This document shows, piece by piece, positions 9,562-18,082 of a stretch of 64,000 nucleotides of DNA (position 1 is its first letter; the number at the start of each line of letters is the position of its first letter). Source of the DNA: DASULK01 sp036381835. GTDB lineage: Bacteria > Actinomycetota > Actinomycetes > Mycobacteriales > Micromonosporaceae. The stretch spans positions 9,155 through 73,154 of the forward strand of contig DASVCA010000090.1 of assembly GCA_036381835.1 (NCBI GenBank). Reading direction: 5' to 3'. Both the position numbers and the translations under genes were made by a program. The notes under the pieces were generated by a model. The model did not search any database. It was given only the letters and a program-made list of their open reading frames with translations, and was not told where the DNA came from.

Positions 9562-10341
9562 CTAGTGCTCCTCCGCCAAGGAGGTCGACACATAGTTAGC
9601 GGTCAGCACCACGAAGACGTAGGCCTGCAGGATGGCGACCAGCGCCTCGAAGAAGGTCATCAGAATCGCCATCAGGAACGCGAAGATCGAGGACACCTGC
9701 ACGAACAGGTTGTCCGACGCGAGCATCACGAAGCCACCGACGGTGAAGACGAGCAGGATCAGGTGGCCGGCGAACATGTTGGCGAAGAGTCGGACCGCGA
9801 GCGTGACCGGCCGGATGATGAAGTTCTGCATGAACTCGATCGGCACCAGCAGGAAGTGCATGAGCAACGGCACGTTCGGCAGGATCAGGCTCATCTTCAG
9901 GTAGCGGAACAACCCGTGCTTGCGCACCCCGACGGACAGGTACAGCAGGTACGAGATGGCCGCGAGCACGATCGGGAACGCGATGTGCGAGTTGGGCGAG
10001 ATCTGCAAGCCGGGCACGATGCCGAACAGGTTCGTCAACACGATGAAGCTGAACAGCACCGTCAGGTAAGGCGCGAACCGGATCCCGACCTCGCCCATCT
10101 GGTCCCGGGCGATGCCGTCGCGGATCAGACCGTACAGCGACTCGGCCAGCCACTGCGCCTTCGTCGGCACCAGCTGCGGCTTGCGGTAGGCCGTCAGATA
10201 GAAGACGATCAGCAGGGCCACGGCGAGCCACACCATGATGGTGAACTTGGTGACCCACGGGCCCGCCAGGTTGGGCGGGAAGAAGTCACCGACGCTCGGG
10301 GGCCAAGGCAGCTCCTGCGCGACGACCAAGTGTCCGCTCAA
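9562..10341 (-). CDS. atpB: F1Fo ATP synthase a subunit
   Basis: Subunit a forms the proton half-channels against the c ring. The 259-residue protein has five or six membrane segments. The essential arginine is in the helix RPVTLAVRLFANMFAGHLIL, and the C-terminal VAILQAYVFVVLTANYV is conserved. I set the start at TTG 10341 because GGAGGATG lies 6-7 nt upstream. A nearby ATG at 10349 opens a frame of only three codons. Confidence 0.96.
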   Translation of the reverse strand: MSGHLVVAQELPWPPSVGDFFPPNLAGPWVTKFTIMVWLAVALLIVFYLTAYRKPQLVPTKAQWLAESLYGLIRDGIARDQMGEVGIRFAPYLTVLFSFIVLTNLFGIVPGLQISPNSHIAFPIVLAAISYLLYLSVGVRKHGLFRYLKMSLILPNVPLLMHFLLVPIEFMQNFIIRPVTLAVRLFANMFAGHLILLVFTVGGFVMLASDNLFVQVSSIFAFLMAILMTFFEALVAILQAYVFVVLTANYVSTSLAEEH

Positions 10342-10383
10342 CGTGTCATCCTCCGCACTCCCACACGACTGGTGCCGTCACCG

Positions 10384-10602
10384 CTAGGCGTTCAGCCGTC
10401 GCAGGATCAGATAGATCGCTCCGGCAGCACCGAGCATCATGCCTGTCACGATTCCGATGCCTGACGGCAGATCGAACAGTCGTTCCGCCAGCCAGCCTAG
10501 GAGTCCCCAACCTCCGATACCGGCGATTAGGTAACCCACCACGGCACCGGCCACCCCCTCCGAGCGGTCGGCGGAGTCGTGGGGGCGGTGCTCATCGGCC
10601 AT
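10384..10602 (-). CDS. AtpZ/AtpI-like small membrane protein
   Basis: This 72-residue protein has two membrane segments, GYLIAGIGGWGLLGWLAERLF and GIGIVTGMMLGAAGAIYLIL, separated by the short polar DLPSG turn. Size and topology match the AtpZ family, which sits at the start of many atp operons and is thought to help c-ring assembly or cation transport. I start at the ATG at 10602. The open frame runs further upstream, but that part is not family-like. There is no clear ribosome site. Confidence 0.8.
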   Translation of the reverse strand: MADEHRPHDSADRSEGVAGAVVGYLIAGIGGWGLLGWLAERLFDLPSGIGIVTGMMLGAAGAIYLILRRLNA

Positions 10603-10627
10603 GACGTGGCGAACGATATCAGCCGGG

Positions 10628-11080
10628 TCAGCCGCGCTCCGCCGCACCCCCCGGTACCTCGCCAAGGTGACGCGGCTCGCGGCTCGGCTCCACATAGGGC
10701 AACGGGGAACGCACCGCCCAAACCAGGTGCGCGCCGGTCCACACCACGACCGCGGCGATGACGGTCGCGCCCATCGGCGCCAACCCCGACCAGCCGGTCG
10801 ACGCGATCGCCGCCATCACCACCCCGAGGACGACGACCTTCACCGCGTAGGTGATCAGCCCCACCGGCATGATCAGTTTCGGATCCACCGAGTCCGCCCA
10901 GGCCACCGACAGGCCGGAGACGAGATAGCTGAACACCACCAAGGCGACTCCGGCCAGCGCTCCCGCGACACCGCCGGCACCGCGCAGCACCGCCGCCACC
11001 GGGGCCGCGATCAGCAGCAGCACCGCGGACGCCGCCAACGTGGTCCGCAGGTACGGCAGACGCTCGCGGATCCGGCTCAC
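10628..11080 (-). CDS. AtpI-like membrane protein, first gene of the atp operon
   Basis: The protein has 150 residues and four predicted membrane helices: TLAASAVLLLIAAPVAAVL, a Gly/Ala helix with GVALVVFSYLVSGLSVAWA, VGLITYAVKVVVLGVVMAA and GATVIAAVVVWTGAHLVWAV. It occupies the position of the Rv1303-type gene upstream of atpB in mycobacteria. The GTG at 11080 lies exactly 6 nt after TAGACT with no ribosome site, so it is probably the leaderless first gene of the atp transcript. Confidence 0.83.
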   Translation of the reverse strand: MSRIRERLPYLRTTLAASAVLLLIAAPVAAVLRGAGGVAGALAGVALVVFSYLVSGLSVAWADSVDPKLIMPVGLITYAVKVVVLGVVMAAIASTGWSGLAPMGATVIAAVVVWTGAHLVWAVRSPLPYVEPSREPRHLGEVPGGAAERG

Positions 11081-11086
11081 GCCCGT

Positions 11087-11092
11087 AGTCTA
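11087..11092 (-). promoter_or_regulatory. -10 box of the atp operon (leaderless)
   Basis: TAGACT, then 6 nt, then the GTG of the AtpI-like gene. The box lies in the 31-bp gap after the phosphatase gene, so the atp operon can be transcribed apart from the prfA group. Confidence 0.6.
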
Positions 11093-11111
11093 TGCCCTGC
11101 CACGGCGCCGC

Positions 11112-11726
11112 CTAGGGCAGCAGGATCGCCGCCAGCGGGTACACCGTCTCCTCGATCTCGTCGGCGACCCGGGCGAAACACTCGTCGCCTCGCCCCCACG
11201 GGTCGTCCAGGTCGTCGTCGAGCAGCGGCGACAGACCGCGCCGCGCGGCGTCGACCGCCGCGACCAGGCCCAGGCCCCGGGCATACACGCCGTGCGGGGT
11301 CGGTTCGGCGGGCGGCAGGGCCGAGGCGTCCACCGTGCCCAGCAGCCGGCCGAACTGTCCGAGTACGAACGTGCGGGCGGCGGCGTCCGGACGCAGTGCC
11401 ACCACGTAGTCGAGCTGGTCGGCGGTCGCGGTCAGCACCAGGTCCGCCGAGTCGATGTGCTCGGTGTCCAGCTTGCGCGCCCGGAACCCGGTGTGATCCG
11501 CGCCTCGCTGACGCAGTTGACGGGCGGCCGGCGGATTCATGTCCTCGCCGGCGTGCCAGCCGCCGGTGCCGGCGCTGTGACTGTAGACCAACTCCTCGGC
11601 CTGCACCGACGAGCCGCCCACCCGGGCGAGACGCCGGCGGATCGCGTGGGCGAGAAGCCGCTCGGCCATCGGCGACCGGCAGATGTTGCCCATGCAGACA
11701 TGCAGGACGGAGAACGGCGGCGTCAT
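11112..11726 (-). CDS. Low-molecular-weight protein-tyrosine phosphatase family protein
   Basis: The P-loop VCMGNICRSPM gives the CX5R signature with nucleophile Cys11 and Arg17. The C-terminal half has DPWGRGDECF, the equivalent of the general-acid DP loop. At 204 residues it is longer than the classic 155-residue LMW-PTP because of an insertion rich in Ala and Arg. The family dephosphorylates tyrosine or arginine phosphate. Linkage to the sua5 gene (ATGA overlap) resembles that of Bacillus ywlE, an arginine phosphatase. The substrate here is not determined. Confidence 0.88.
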   Translation of the reverse strand: MTPPFSVLHVCMGNICRSPMAERLLAHAIRRRLARVGGSSVQAEELVYSHSAGTGGWHAGEDMNPPAARQLRQRGADHTGFRARKLDTEHIDSADLVLTATADQLDYVVALRPDAAARTFVLGQFGRLLGTVDASALPPAEPTPHGVYARGLGLVAAVDAARRGLSPLLDDDLDDPWGRGDECFARVADEIEETVYPLAAILLP

Positions 11727-12367
11727 GACGCCCGCCCCTCGATGTCCGGCACCACCTCTCGCAACCGGGCCAGGGGGATGGCACCCTCCCGCAGCACCCG
11801 GGGCACCTCGCCGGTGAGGTCCACGATGGTGCTCGGCACCGGAGCCGGGCAGGGGCCGTCCTCCAGGTAGACCCGGACGGCGTAACCGAGCTGTTCGCGG
11901 GCCTGTGCCGCGGTCGTCGCCGCCGGCTGGCCCGTCTTGTTCGCCGAGGAGACGGCCATCGGCCCGGTCTCCCGCAGCACTTCGAGAGCGACCGGATGCA
12001 GCGGCATCCGAACCGCCACGGTGCCGCCGGTCTCGCCGATGTCCCAGCGCAGGCTGGGCGCGTGCCGCACGACGATGGTCAGCGCGCCGGGCCAGAACGC
12101 CGCCACCAGCTCCCTGGCGATCTGCGGCAGGGACACGACCAGCCCGTCGAGGGTCTGCTTCGAGCCCACCAACACCGGCGGCGGGACGTTGCGACCCCGT
12201 CCCTTGGCCTCCAACAGCGCGTTCACCGCGTACGGGGTGAAGGCATCCGCGCCGATGCCGTAGACGGTGTCGGTCGGCAACACGATCAACTCGCCGTTGC
12301 GCACCGCCTCGATCGCGGCGGCGATGCCCCGATCCCGGTCCGCTCGGGTACGGCAGTCATACAGCAT
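11723..12367 (-). CDS. L-threonylcarbamoyladenylate synthase (Sua5/YrdC/YwlC)
   Basis: The enzyme makes threonylcarbamoyl-AMP for the t6A37 modification of ANN-reading tRNAs. The YrdC fold is shown by GELIVLPTDTVYGIGADA at the N-terminus, FWPGALTIVV in the middle and MAVSSANKTGQPAATTA. The protein is 214 residues, without the long Sua5 C-terminal domain. The ATG at 12367 overlaps the prmC stop (TGATG), and its own stop overlaps the phosphatase start. The much longer upstream frame is a shadow of prmC. Confidence 0.95.
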   Translation of the reverse strand: MLYDCRTRADRDRGIAAAIEAVRNGELIVLPTDTVYGIGADAFTPYAVNALLEAKGRGRNVPPPVLVGSKQTLDGLVVSLPQIARELVAAFWPGALTIVVRHAPSLRWDIGETGGTVAVRMPLHPVALEVLRETGPMAVSSANKTGQPAATTAAQAREQLGYAVRVYLEDGPCPAPVPSTIVDLTGEVPRVLREGAIPLARLREVVPDIEGRAS

Positions 12368-13296
12368 CACGAGGAGCCAGTCTGCCACGCTCCCGGCCGG
12401 TCCACCCGGTCGGTCGGAAGCGCCCGGCGGGCGGTGGCGAAACGGGGCCGCCCCGCCAGATCCCGGTGCTCGCCGATGTCGACGTACCCGTGTGCCCGCA
12501 ACAGCCGAGGCACCGCTTCGCCCTGCGTGTCGTCGTGCTCGACGCCCAACGCACCGCCGGGGCGCAGCAGGGCGGCGGCCCGGACGATCACGGGCCGGAT
12601 GACCGCCAGGCCGTCGGATCCGGCGAACACCGCCTCGGGCGGGTCGTGATCGGCGACCTCCGGCGGAACAGGTGTGCCCCGCGGCACGTAGGGCGGATTG
12701 CACAGCACCACGTCCACCTGCCCTCGCAGGTCGGCGAGCAGCTGCGGGTCGGTGACATCGGCCGCGACCACCGTGACGGGCCGGTCGCCGGCCTCCCTTC
12801 GGGCCGCCGCGTTGCGGCGCAGCCAGTCCAGGGCGGGGCCGGGTCGCTCGACCGCCACCACCCGGGCGTCGGGCAGCTCGTTCGCCACCGAGAGCGCGAT
12901 CGCCCCGCTGCCGCTGCACAGATCGACCACGATCACCTCACCCGCGCGTCGGGCGAGCTCGCGCGCGACGGTGATGCCCCACTCGGCGAGCAGCTCGGTC
13001 TCCGGTCGGGGCACGAAGACCCCCGGACCCACGGCGAGTTCGAGGTATCGGAAGGGTGCCGTGCCGAGCAGGTGCTGCAGCGGCTCCCGCGAAGCCCGCC
13101 GCGCGACCAGGGCGTCGAACGCGGCGAGCTGGTCGGGGGTGAACCCCGCGCTCAGCGCGAGCCGGGCCCGCGGCACCCCCAGCACGTGCGCGGCCAGCCA
13201 TTCCGCCTCGGCTCTGGCCGAGGAACCGATCCCCGCCTCGACCAGTCGGGCCGCGGCGCGGGCGATCGGGCCGGTCGGACGTACGCGTTCGCTCAC
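12367..13296 (-). CDS. prmC: Peptide chain release factor N5-glutamine methyltransferase
   Basis: PrmC methylates the glutamine of the GGQ motif in release factors. The SAM-binding DLCSGSGAIAL is at 125-135 and the catalytic NPPY at 200-203. An N-terminal helical domain with FTPDQLAAFDALVARRASREP precedes them. The protein has 309 residues. The GTG start overlaps the prfA stop (GTGA), coupling the enzyme to its substrate. The frame upstream of the GTG lies inside prfA and is not used. Confidence 0.96.
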   Translation of the reverse strand: MSERVRPTGPIARAAARLVEAGIGSSARAEAEWLAAHVLGVPRARLALSAGFTPDQLAAFDALVARRASREPLQHLLGTAPFRYLELAVGPGVFVPRPETELLAEWGITVARELARRAGEVIVVDLCSGSGAIALSVANELPDARVVAVERPGPALDWLRRNAAARREAGDRPVTVVAADVTDPQLLADLRGQVDVVLCNPPYVPRGTPVPPEVADHDPPEAVFAGSDGLAVIRPVIVRAAALLRPGGALGVEHDDTQGEAVPRLLRAHGYVDIGEHRDLAGRPRFATARRALPTDRVDRPGAWQTGSS

Positions 13297-14381
13297 CGGC
13301 GGGACAGTTCGCTCTCGCCGGCCAGGCGCGCCGCACGGTCGGCCTCGCCCAGCGCATCGAGCACCCCGTCCAGTTCGCCGTCGAGCACCAGGTCCAGGTT
13401 GTACCCGGTGTAGCCGATCCGGTGGTCGGTGATCCGGTTCTGCGGGAAGTTGTACGTCCGGATCCGCTCGGAGCGGTCCACGGTCCGCACCTGGGCCTTG
13501 CGCGCGTCCGCCGCGGCGGCCTCGGCCTGAGCCTGGGCGAGGGCGAGCAGCCGGGCCCGCAGGATGCGCATCGCCTGCTCGCGGTTCTGCAGCTGGCTCT
13601 TCTCGTTCTGACAGGAGACGACGGTCCCGGTCGGCAGGTGGGTGATGCGCACCGCCGAGTCGGTGGTGTTGACCGACTGGCCTCCCGGGCCAGACGAGCG
13701 GAAGACGTCGATGCGCAGGTCGTTCGGGTCGATCGTGACATCGACCTCCTCGGCCTCCGGCAGCACCAGCACCCCGACCGCGCTGGTGTGGATGCGCCCC
13801 TGCGACTCGGTCACCGGCACGCGCTGCACCCGGTGTACACCGCCCTCCCACTTCAGCCGCGACCACACCCCGTTGCCGCCATCGGGCACGCCCCGGCTCT
13901 TGACGGCCACCGCGATGTCCTTGATCCCACCCAGGTCGGATTCCTGGACGTCGATCACTTCGACGACCCACCCGCGCCGCTCCGCGTAGCGCTCGTACAT
14001 GCGCAGCAGATCGCCGGCGAACAACGCCGACTCCTCGCCGCCTTCGCCCGCCTTGATCTCCATGATCACGTCCTTGGCGTCGTGCGGGTCGCGCGGCAGC
14101 AGCAGCTCGGCCAACCGTTCCTCCAGCGCGGGCAGAGCGGCGGCGAGCTGCTCGGCCTCGGCGGCGAACGCGGCGTCCTCGGCGGCGAGTTCGCGGGCCG
14201 CCGCGAGGTCGGCCCGGGCCTGATCGAGTTCCGTCGCGGCCTTGTAGATCGGCGACAGCTCGGCGAATCGCCGGCCGGCCCGGCGGGCCGCGGTCTGGTC
14301 GGCGTGGATCGACGGATCGGCGAGCCGCTGCTCCAGCTCCGCGTACTCGTCGAGGAGCGCGGCGAGACGGTCCTTGCTCAT
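13293..14381 (-). CDS. prfA: Peptide chain release factor 1
   Basis: RF1 reads UAA and UAG and triggers peptide release. The 362-residue protein has the GGQ motif at 233-235 within SSGPGGQSVNTTDSAVR. The AGEGGEESALFAGDL block and the conserved C-terminal QVRTVDRSERIRTYNFPQ also mark the family. GGAGTACGAAGAGC lies before the ATG. It heads the prfA-prmC-sua5-phosphatase operon. Confidence 0.98.
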   Translation of the reverse strand: MSKDRLAALLDEYAELEQRLADPSIHADQTAARRAGRRFAELSPIYKAATELDQARADLAAARELAAEDAAFAAEAEQLAAALPALEERLAELLLPRDPHDAKDVIMEIKAGEGGEESALFAGDLLRMYERYAERRGWVVEVIDVQESDLGGIKDIAVAVKSRGVPDGGNGVWSRLKWEGGVHRVQRVPVTESQGRIHTSAVGVLVLPEAEEVDVTIDPNDLRIDVFRSSGPGGQSVNTTDSAVRITHLPTGTVVSCQNEKSQLQNREQAMRILRARLLALAQAQAEAAAADARKAQVRTVDRSERIRTYNFPQNRITDHRIGYTGYNLDLVLDGELDGVLDALGEADRAARLAGESELSRR

Positions 14382-14424
14382 GCTCTTCGTACTCCAATCT
14401 CCGAGTCACGGACCGGAACATGCC

Positions 14425-14458
14425 GACGGCGCCCGTCCCGGCCGGGACGGGCGCCGTC
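14425..14458 (-). terminator. GC-rich palindrome after rpmE
   Basis: This is a perfect 34-bp palindrome (17-bp arms, no spacer) starting 8 nt after the rpmE stop, with no T-run. It fits the T-less terminators common in actinobacteria and separates rpmE from prfA. Confidence 0.65.
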
Positions 14459-14465
14459 AACGCAG

Positions 14466-14708
14466 CTACTTGGTCTTCTTGCTGCCAGCGGCCTTGGCCG
14501 CCTGGGCCTTGGCGTACTTCTGCTGGAACTTGGCGACCCGGCCGGCGGTGTCGAGGACCCGCTGCTTGCCGGTATAGAAGGGGTGGCAGGCGCTGCAGGT
14601 CTCGACCCGGATCTCGCCGCTCTTGACGGTGCTACGTGTGGTGAAGGAGTTGCCGCAGGAGCACGTGACCACCGTCGGCACGTACTCCGGGTGGATGTTG
14701 GGCTTCAT
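14466..14708 (-). CDS. rpmE: Ribosomal protein bL31, zinc-binding form
   Basis: The 80-residue protein of the large subunit carries CSCG at residues 16-19 and CSAC at 38-41, the zinc-ligand pattern of the C+ paralogue. The tail is rich in Lys and Ala. AAGGACCGAGG precedes the ATG at 14708. The C+ form is normally used when zinc is plentiful, with a C- copy expected elsewhere in the genome. Confidence 0.98.
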   Translation of the reverse strand: MKPNIHPEYVPTVVTCSCGNSFTTRSTVKSGEIRVETCSACHPFYTGKQRVLDTAGRVAKFQQKYAKAQAAKAAGSKKTK

Positions 14709-14950
14709 GTCGCCTCGGTCCTTTCACTGATGGTCGCCGGGTCGCCGTCACCGCATGTCGCCGTCCGCGACGATGTGCTCGGGCGTGAACCGGAACCGCT
14801 GGCCGACTGACCAGTTTGCCACGGCGTCGGCCCTGATCTGGAATCGGGCGCGTGGTAACGGTGAATGGCAACGTAACGGACTAGGTGGGCATTCCCGCAT
14901 ACGGTGAGCTCACCCGCGGTCTTCCGCGGTCGGACATCGACGGAGCGCCG

Positions 14951-15847
14951 ATGACTCGCCTGATCATCACCCGGGGGCTGCCGGCCTCCGGCAAAACCAC
15001 GTTCGCCCGTACCCTGCAGCCGGCCGTGGTCCGGGTCAACCGCGACGATCTGCGCCGCATGCTGCACGGAGCCCGCCTGTTCACGCAGCGGGCGGAGAGC
15101 CAGGTGACGCTGGTACAGCGGGTGCAGGTGGAGGCGCTGCTGCGCGCCGGAGTCGACGTGATCGTCGACGACACGAATCTGCGCGCCCGCACGGTACGGG
15201 ACTGGGCCGAGCTCGCCGCCCGCTTCGGCGCCGCCTTCCAGGTGCACGACTTCACCGACGTGCCGCTCGAGGAGTGTCTGCGCCGGGACGCCAACCGACC
15301 GGAGGCGGAACGGGTGGGCGAGGACGCCATTCGCCGACTGCACGACCGCTTCCTGGCCGGCCGCGCCTTGCCGCTGCCGGTTCCGCAGGTCACGCCCGGC
15401 CGTCCGGCCCGGTTCTACTCGCCGCCCCCGGACGCGCCCCGGATCGTGCTGGTCGACCTCGACGGTACGGTGGCCCTGCCCGCTGGGCGCAGCCCGTACG
15501 ACATGACCCGGGTGGCCGAGGACCGGCCCAACCACGCGGTGATCGCCGCGATCCGGGGGATGCACGCCACCGGGCACGGAGTCGTCTACTGCTCCGGTCG
15601 GGACGCGACCGCGCGGGCGGACACGGAAGCGTGGTTGGACCGGCACGTCGGGGTGCCGTATCTGGCGCTGCACCTGCGACGGGTGGGCGACCGCCGCAGG
15701 GACACGGTGGTCAAGCGGGAGATCTTCGATCGGGAGATCCGGGACCGCTACCACGTCGTCGGGGTCTTCGAGGACCGACTGCAGGTGGTTCGGATGTGGC
15801 GGGATCTCGGCCTTACCGTGTTTCAGGTGGCGGACGGCGACTTCTGA
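14951..15847 (+). CDS. T4 Pnkp-like polynucleotide kinase/3'-phosphatase
   Basis: The protein has 298 residues and two domains. The N-terminal P-loop kinase has GLPASGKTT at residues 9-17, then VNRDDLRRML, which matches the substrate-binding region of T4 Pnkp. The C-terminal HAD phosphatase starts with VDLDGT (Asp169, Asp171) and contains YCSGRDATAR and a final GVFEDR. Such enzymes repair RNA or DNA ends by 5' phosphorylation and 3' phosphate removal. No ligase gene is adjacent. I prefer the ATG at 14951 (GGAG just upstream). A GTG at 14885 is in frame. A candidate -10, TACGGT, is at 14900-14905. Confidence 0.82.
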   Translation: MTRLIITRGLPASGKTTFARTLQPAVVRVNRDDLRRMLHGARLFTQRAESQVTLVQRVQVEALLRAGVDVIVDDTNLRARTVRDWAELAARFGAAFQVHDFTDVPLEECLRRDANRPEAERVGEDAIRRLHDRFLAGRALPLPVPQVTPGRPARFYSPPPDAPRIVLVDLDGTVALPAGRSPYDMTRVAEDRPNHAVIAAIRGMHATGHGVVYCSGRDATARADTEAWLDRHVGVPYLALHLRRVGDRRRDTVVKREIFDREIRDRYHVVGVFEDRLQVVRMWRDLGLTVFQVADGDF

Positions 15848-15921
15848 CCCGACCCGGGGACGCCGTACCCGCACGGATTCGGCGCGGCTCCGATGTGTAC
15901 CGGGAAGCCGCCCCGCGACGC

Positions 15922-15956
15922 GTCGGGGCCGGACCGCGCCGCGGTCCGGCCCCGAC
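15922..15956. terminator. Bidirectional terminator between the Pnkp-like gene and rho
   Basis: Perfect 16-bp arms (15922-15937 and 15941-15956) enclose a 3-nt loop. The hairpin lies between two convergent genes, 10 bp from the rho stop, and can serve both strands. Confidence 0.75.
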
Positions 15957-15966
15957 AGAGCCGAGG

Positions 15967-17778
15967 TCACTCCCCCGGTGTCGACTTGGCGATCTGCATC
16001 AGGAACTCGATGTTGGTACGGGTCTTCTTCAACTTGTCCAGCAGCAGGTCCAGCGCCGCCTGAGCGTCCAGGGAGTGCAGCACCTTGCGCAGCTTGTGCG
16101 TGATCGCCAGCTCCTCCGGTGCGAGCAGGATCTCCTCCTTACGGGTGCCGGACTGGTGGATGTCGATCGCCGGGAAGGTACGCCGGTCGGCGATCTTCCG
16201 GTCCAGCTTCAACTCCGCGTTACCGGTGCCCTTGAACTCCTCGAAGATGACCGTGTCCGCCATCGAGCCGGTCTCCACCAGCGCCGTCGCGAGGATGGTC
16301 AGCGACCCGCCGTTCTCGATGTTGCGGGCGGCACCGAGGAACCGCTTCGGCGGGTAGAGCGCCGTCGAATCGATACCACCCGACATGATTCGGCCGCTGG
16401 CCGGGGCCGCCAGGTTGTAGGAGCGACCGAGCCGGGTCACCGAGTCGAGCAGCACGACCACGTCGTGCCCCAACTCGACCAGGCGCTTGGCCCGCTCGAT
16501 CGCCAACTCGGCGACCGTGGTGTGGTCGTGCGGCGGACGGTCGAAGGTGGCCGCGATGACCTCCCCCTTGACCGAGCGCTGCATGTCGGTGACCTCTTCG
16601 GGCCGCTCGTCGACCAGCACCACCATCAGGTGGCACTCCGGGTTGTTGCGGGTGATGGCGTTGGCGATCGCCTGCAGCACCATCGTCTTGCCGGCCTTCG
16701 GGGGCGAGACGATCAGGGCCCGCTGACCCTTGCCGACCGGCATGATCAGGTCGATGACCCGGGTGGTCAGGATGTGCGGCTCCGTCTCCAGGCGCAGCCG
16801 CTCCTGCGGGTAGAGCGGGGTCAGCTTGTAGAACTCCGGACGCCGCCTGGCCTCCTCCGGGTCCATGCCGTTGATGGTGTCCAGCCGCACCAGCGGGTTG
16901 TACTTGTCCCGGCGCTGCTCCCCATCACGGTTCGCCCGCACCGCGCCGGTGACGGCGTCGCCGCGCCGCAGGCCGTACTTCTTCACCTGCGACATCGACA
17001 CGTACACGTCGTTCGGCCCGGCCAGGTAGCCGGTGGTACGGATGAAGGCGTAGTTCTCCAGCACGTCGACGATGCCGGCCACCGGGACGAGCACGTCGTC
17101 CTCGCTGACCTGCGGCTCCCGGCCGCCTTCGCCCCCGTCGCCGCGCTCGCCTCGGCGACGACGGTCCCGGTAGCGGCTGCGCCGGCCGCGCCGGCCACCG
17201 CCGTTCTCGGTTTCGTCCTCGCCGTCGGTGTCCCGCTGGACACGCTCGCCGCGGTCGCGGCCGTTGCGCTCGGCCTGCTCCGTCGCCGCGCGTTCCGCCT
17301 GATCAGCTCGCATACCTTGCTCCGCGCTCTCGACTCGCTCACTAGCGGTCTCATCGTTGCGCGGTTCCGGCGCGCCCGCAGGGCGAGTCGCCCGACGCGA
17401 GGTACGCCCGCGTCGCCCGGTGGCCGGCTCAGCCGGCGGCTCGGCCGAAGTCGCCTCGCCGCCACGCTGCTCGCTTCCGGCGCGCTCGGACCCTGCGGGT
17501 GCCTCTTCGCGGGGCTGGGCGGTCGCGGCAGCCACCTCGGCTCGTGGGCGCGGCGTCCCCCCGGTAGCCGTGCCACCCTGGCGCTCGGTGATCGCGGCGA
17601 TGAGCTCGCTCTTGCGCATCCGCGCCGTACCGGAGATGCCGAGCGACGCGGCCATGCTCTGCAACTCCGGCAGTAGCAGTGCGGCGAGGCCGGTGCCGGT
17701 GCGTCGACGACGGGTGGCGGCGGGCGCTTGCCCCGCAGCGTTGGTGGCAGCCGACGTCACGTCGGTGGTGTCGCTCAA
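15967..17778 (-). CDS. rho: Transcription termination factor Rho with extended charged N-terminal region
   Basis: Rho is the hexameric RNA helicase that ends transcription. The order is a Rho_N helical domain (LPELQSMAASLGISGTARMR), a long low-complexity insert of Glu, Arg, Gly and Asp, the RNA-binding cold-shock fold around YAFIRTTGYLAGPNDVYVS, and the ATPase with PPKAGKT. The 603 residues compare with 419 in E. coli. The extra length is the disordered insert typical of actinobacteria. I set the start at TTG 17778 because GGAAGGA lies 5-6 nt upstream. The frame remains open to 18015 but has no ribosome site. Confidence 0.95.
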   Translation of the reverse strand: MSDTTDVTSAATNAAGQAPAATRRRRTGTGLAALLLPELQSMAASLGISGTARMRKSELIAAITERQGGTATGGTPRPRAEVAAATAQPREEAPAGSERAGSEQRGGEATSAEPPAEPATGRRGRTSRRATRPAGAPEPRNDETASERVESAEQGMRADQAERAATEQAERNGRDRGERVQRDTDGEDETENGGGRRGRRSRYRDRRRRGERGDGGEGGREPQVSEDDVLVPVAGIVDVLENYAFIRTTGYLAGPNDVYVSMSQVKKYGLRRGDAVTGAVRANRDGEQRRDKYNPLVRLDTINGMDPEEARRRPEFYKLTPLYPQERLRLETEPHILTTRVIDLIMPVGKGQRALIVSPPKAGKTMVLQAIANAITRNNPECHLMVVLVDERPEEVTDMQRSVKGEVIAATFDRPPHDHTTVAELAIERAKRLVELGHDVVVLLDSVTRLGRSYNLAAPASGRIMSGGIDSTALYPPKRFLGAARNIENGGSLTILATALVETGSMADTVIFEEFKGTGNAELKLDRKIADRRTFPAIDIHQSGTRKEEILLAPEELAITHKLRKVLHSLDAQAALDLLLDKLKKTRTNIEFLMQIAKSTPGE

Positions 17779-18082
17779 TGGATTCCTTCCCTCGATCAAG
17801 CCGGGGCTACCCGGGTCGGAAGAACTTAGGTGGCCGGGCGGGCCTCGGTGCACCCGCCTCGCGTGGTGCGTCGCGGGAGCGCAGGTAACACGGCAGCTCA
17901 GGCGGTCTCCCGAGTCAGCGGCGCGGTAGACGGTCGCCGTGAAACGTTCGCCGCCCTCCGTGCGATCCCCAGGTACGGCGAGCCTACGCAAAGGTGAGAC
18001 GGCAAGAACCGTCAAAGAGCTTCGGGGTATGCCGCCCCGTGGGAAATCGCGTACTTCGCGGCTGTGCTAGGTCAAAGCCTAA
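17779..18082 (-). promoter_or_regulatory. rho leader and promoter region
   Basis: These 304 bp hold no convincing gene. A -35/-10 pair lies at TTGACC (18070-18075) and TACGCG (18048-18053) with a 16-nt spacer, and a second -10-like TAGGCT is at 17981-17986. Either gives a leader of about 200-260 nt, suggestive of Rho autoregulation, which is known for other rho genes. Confidence 0.45.
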
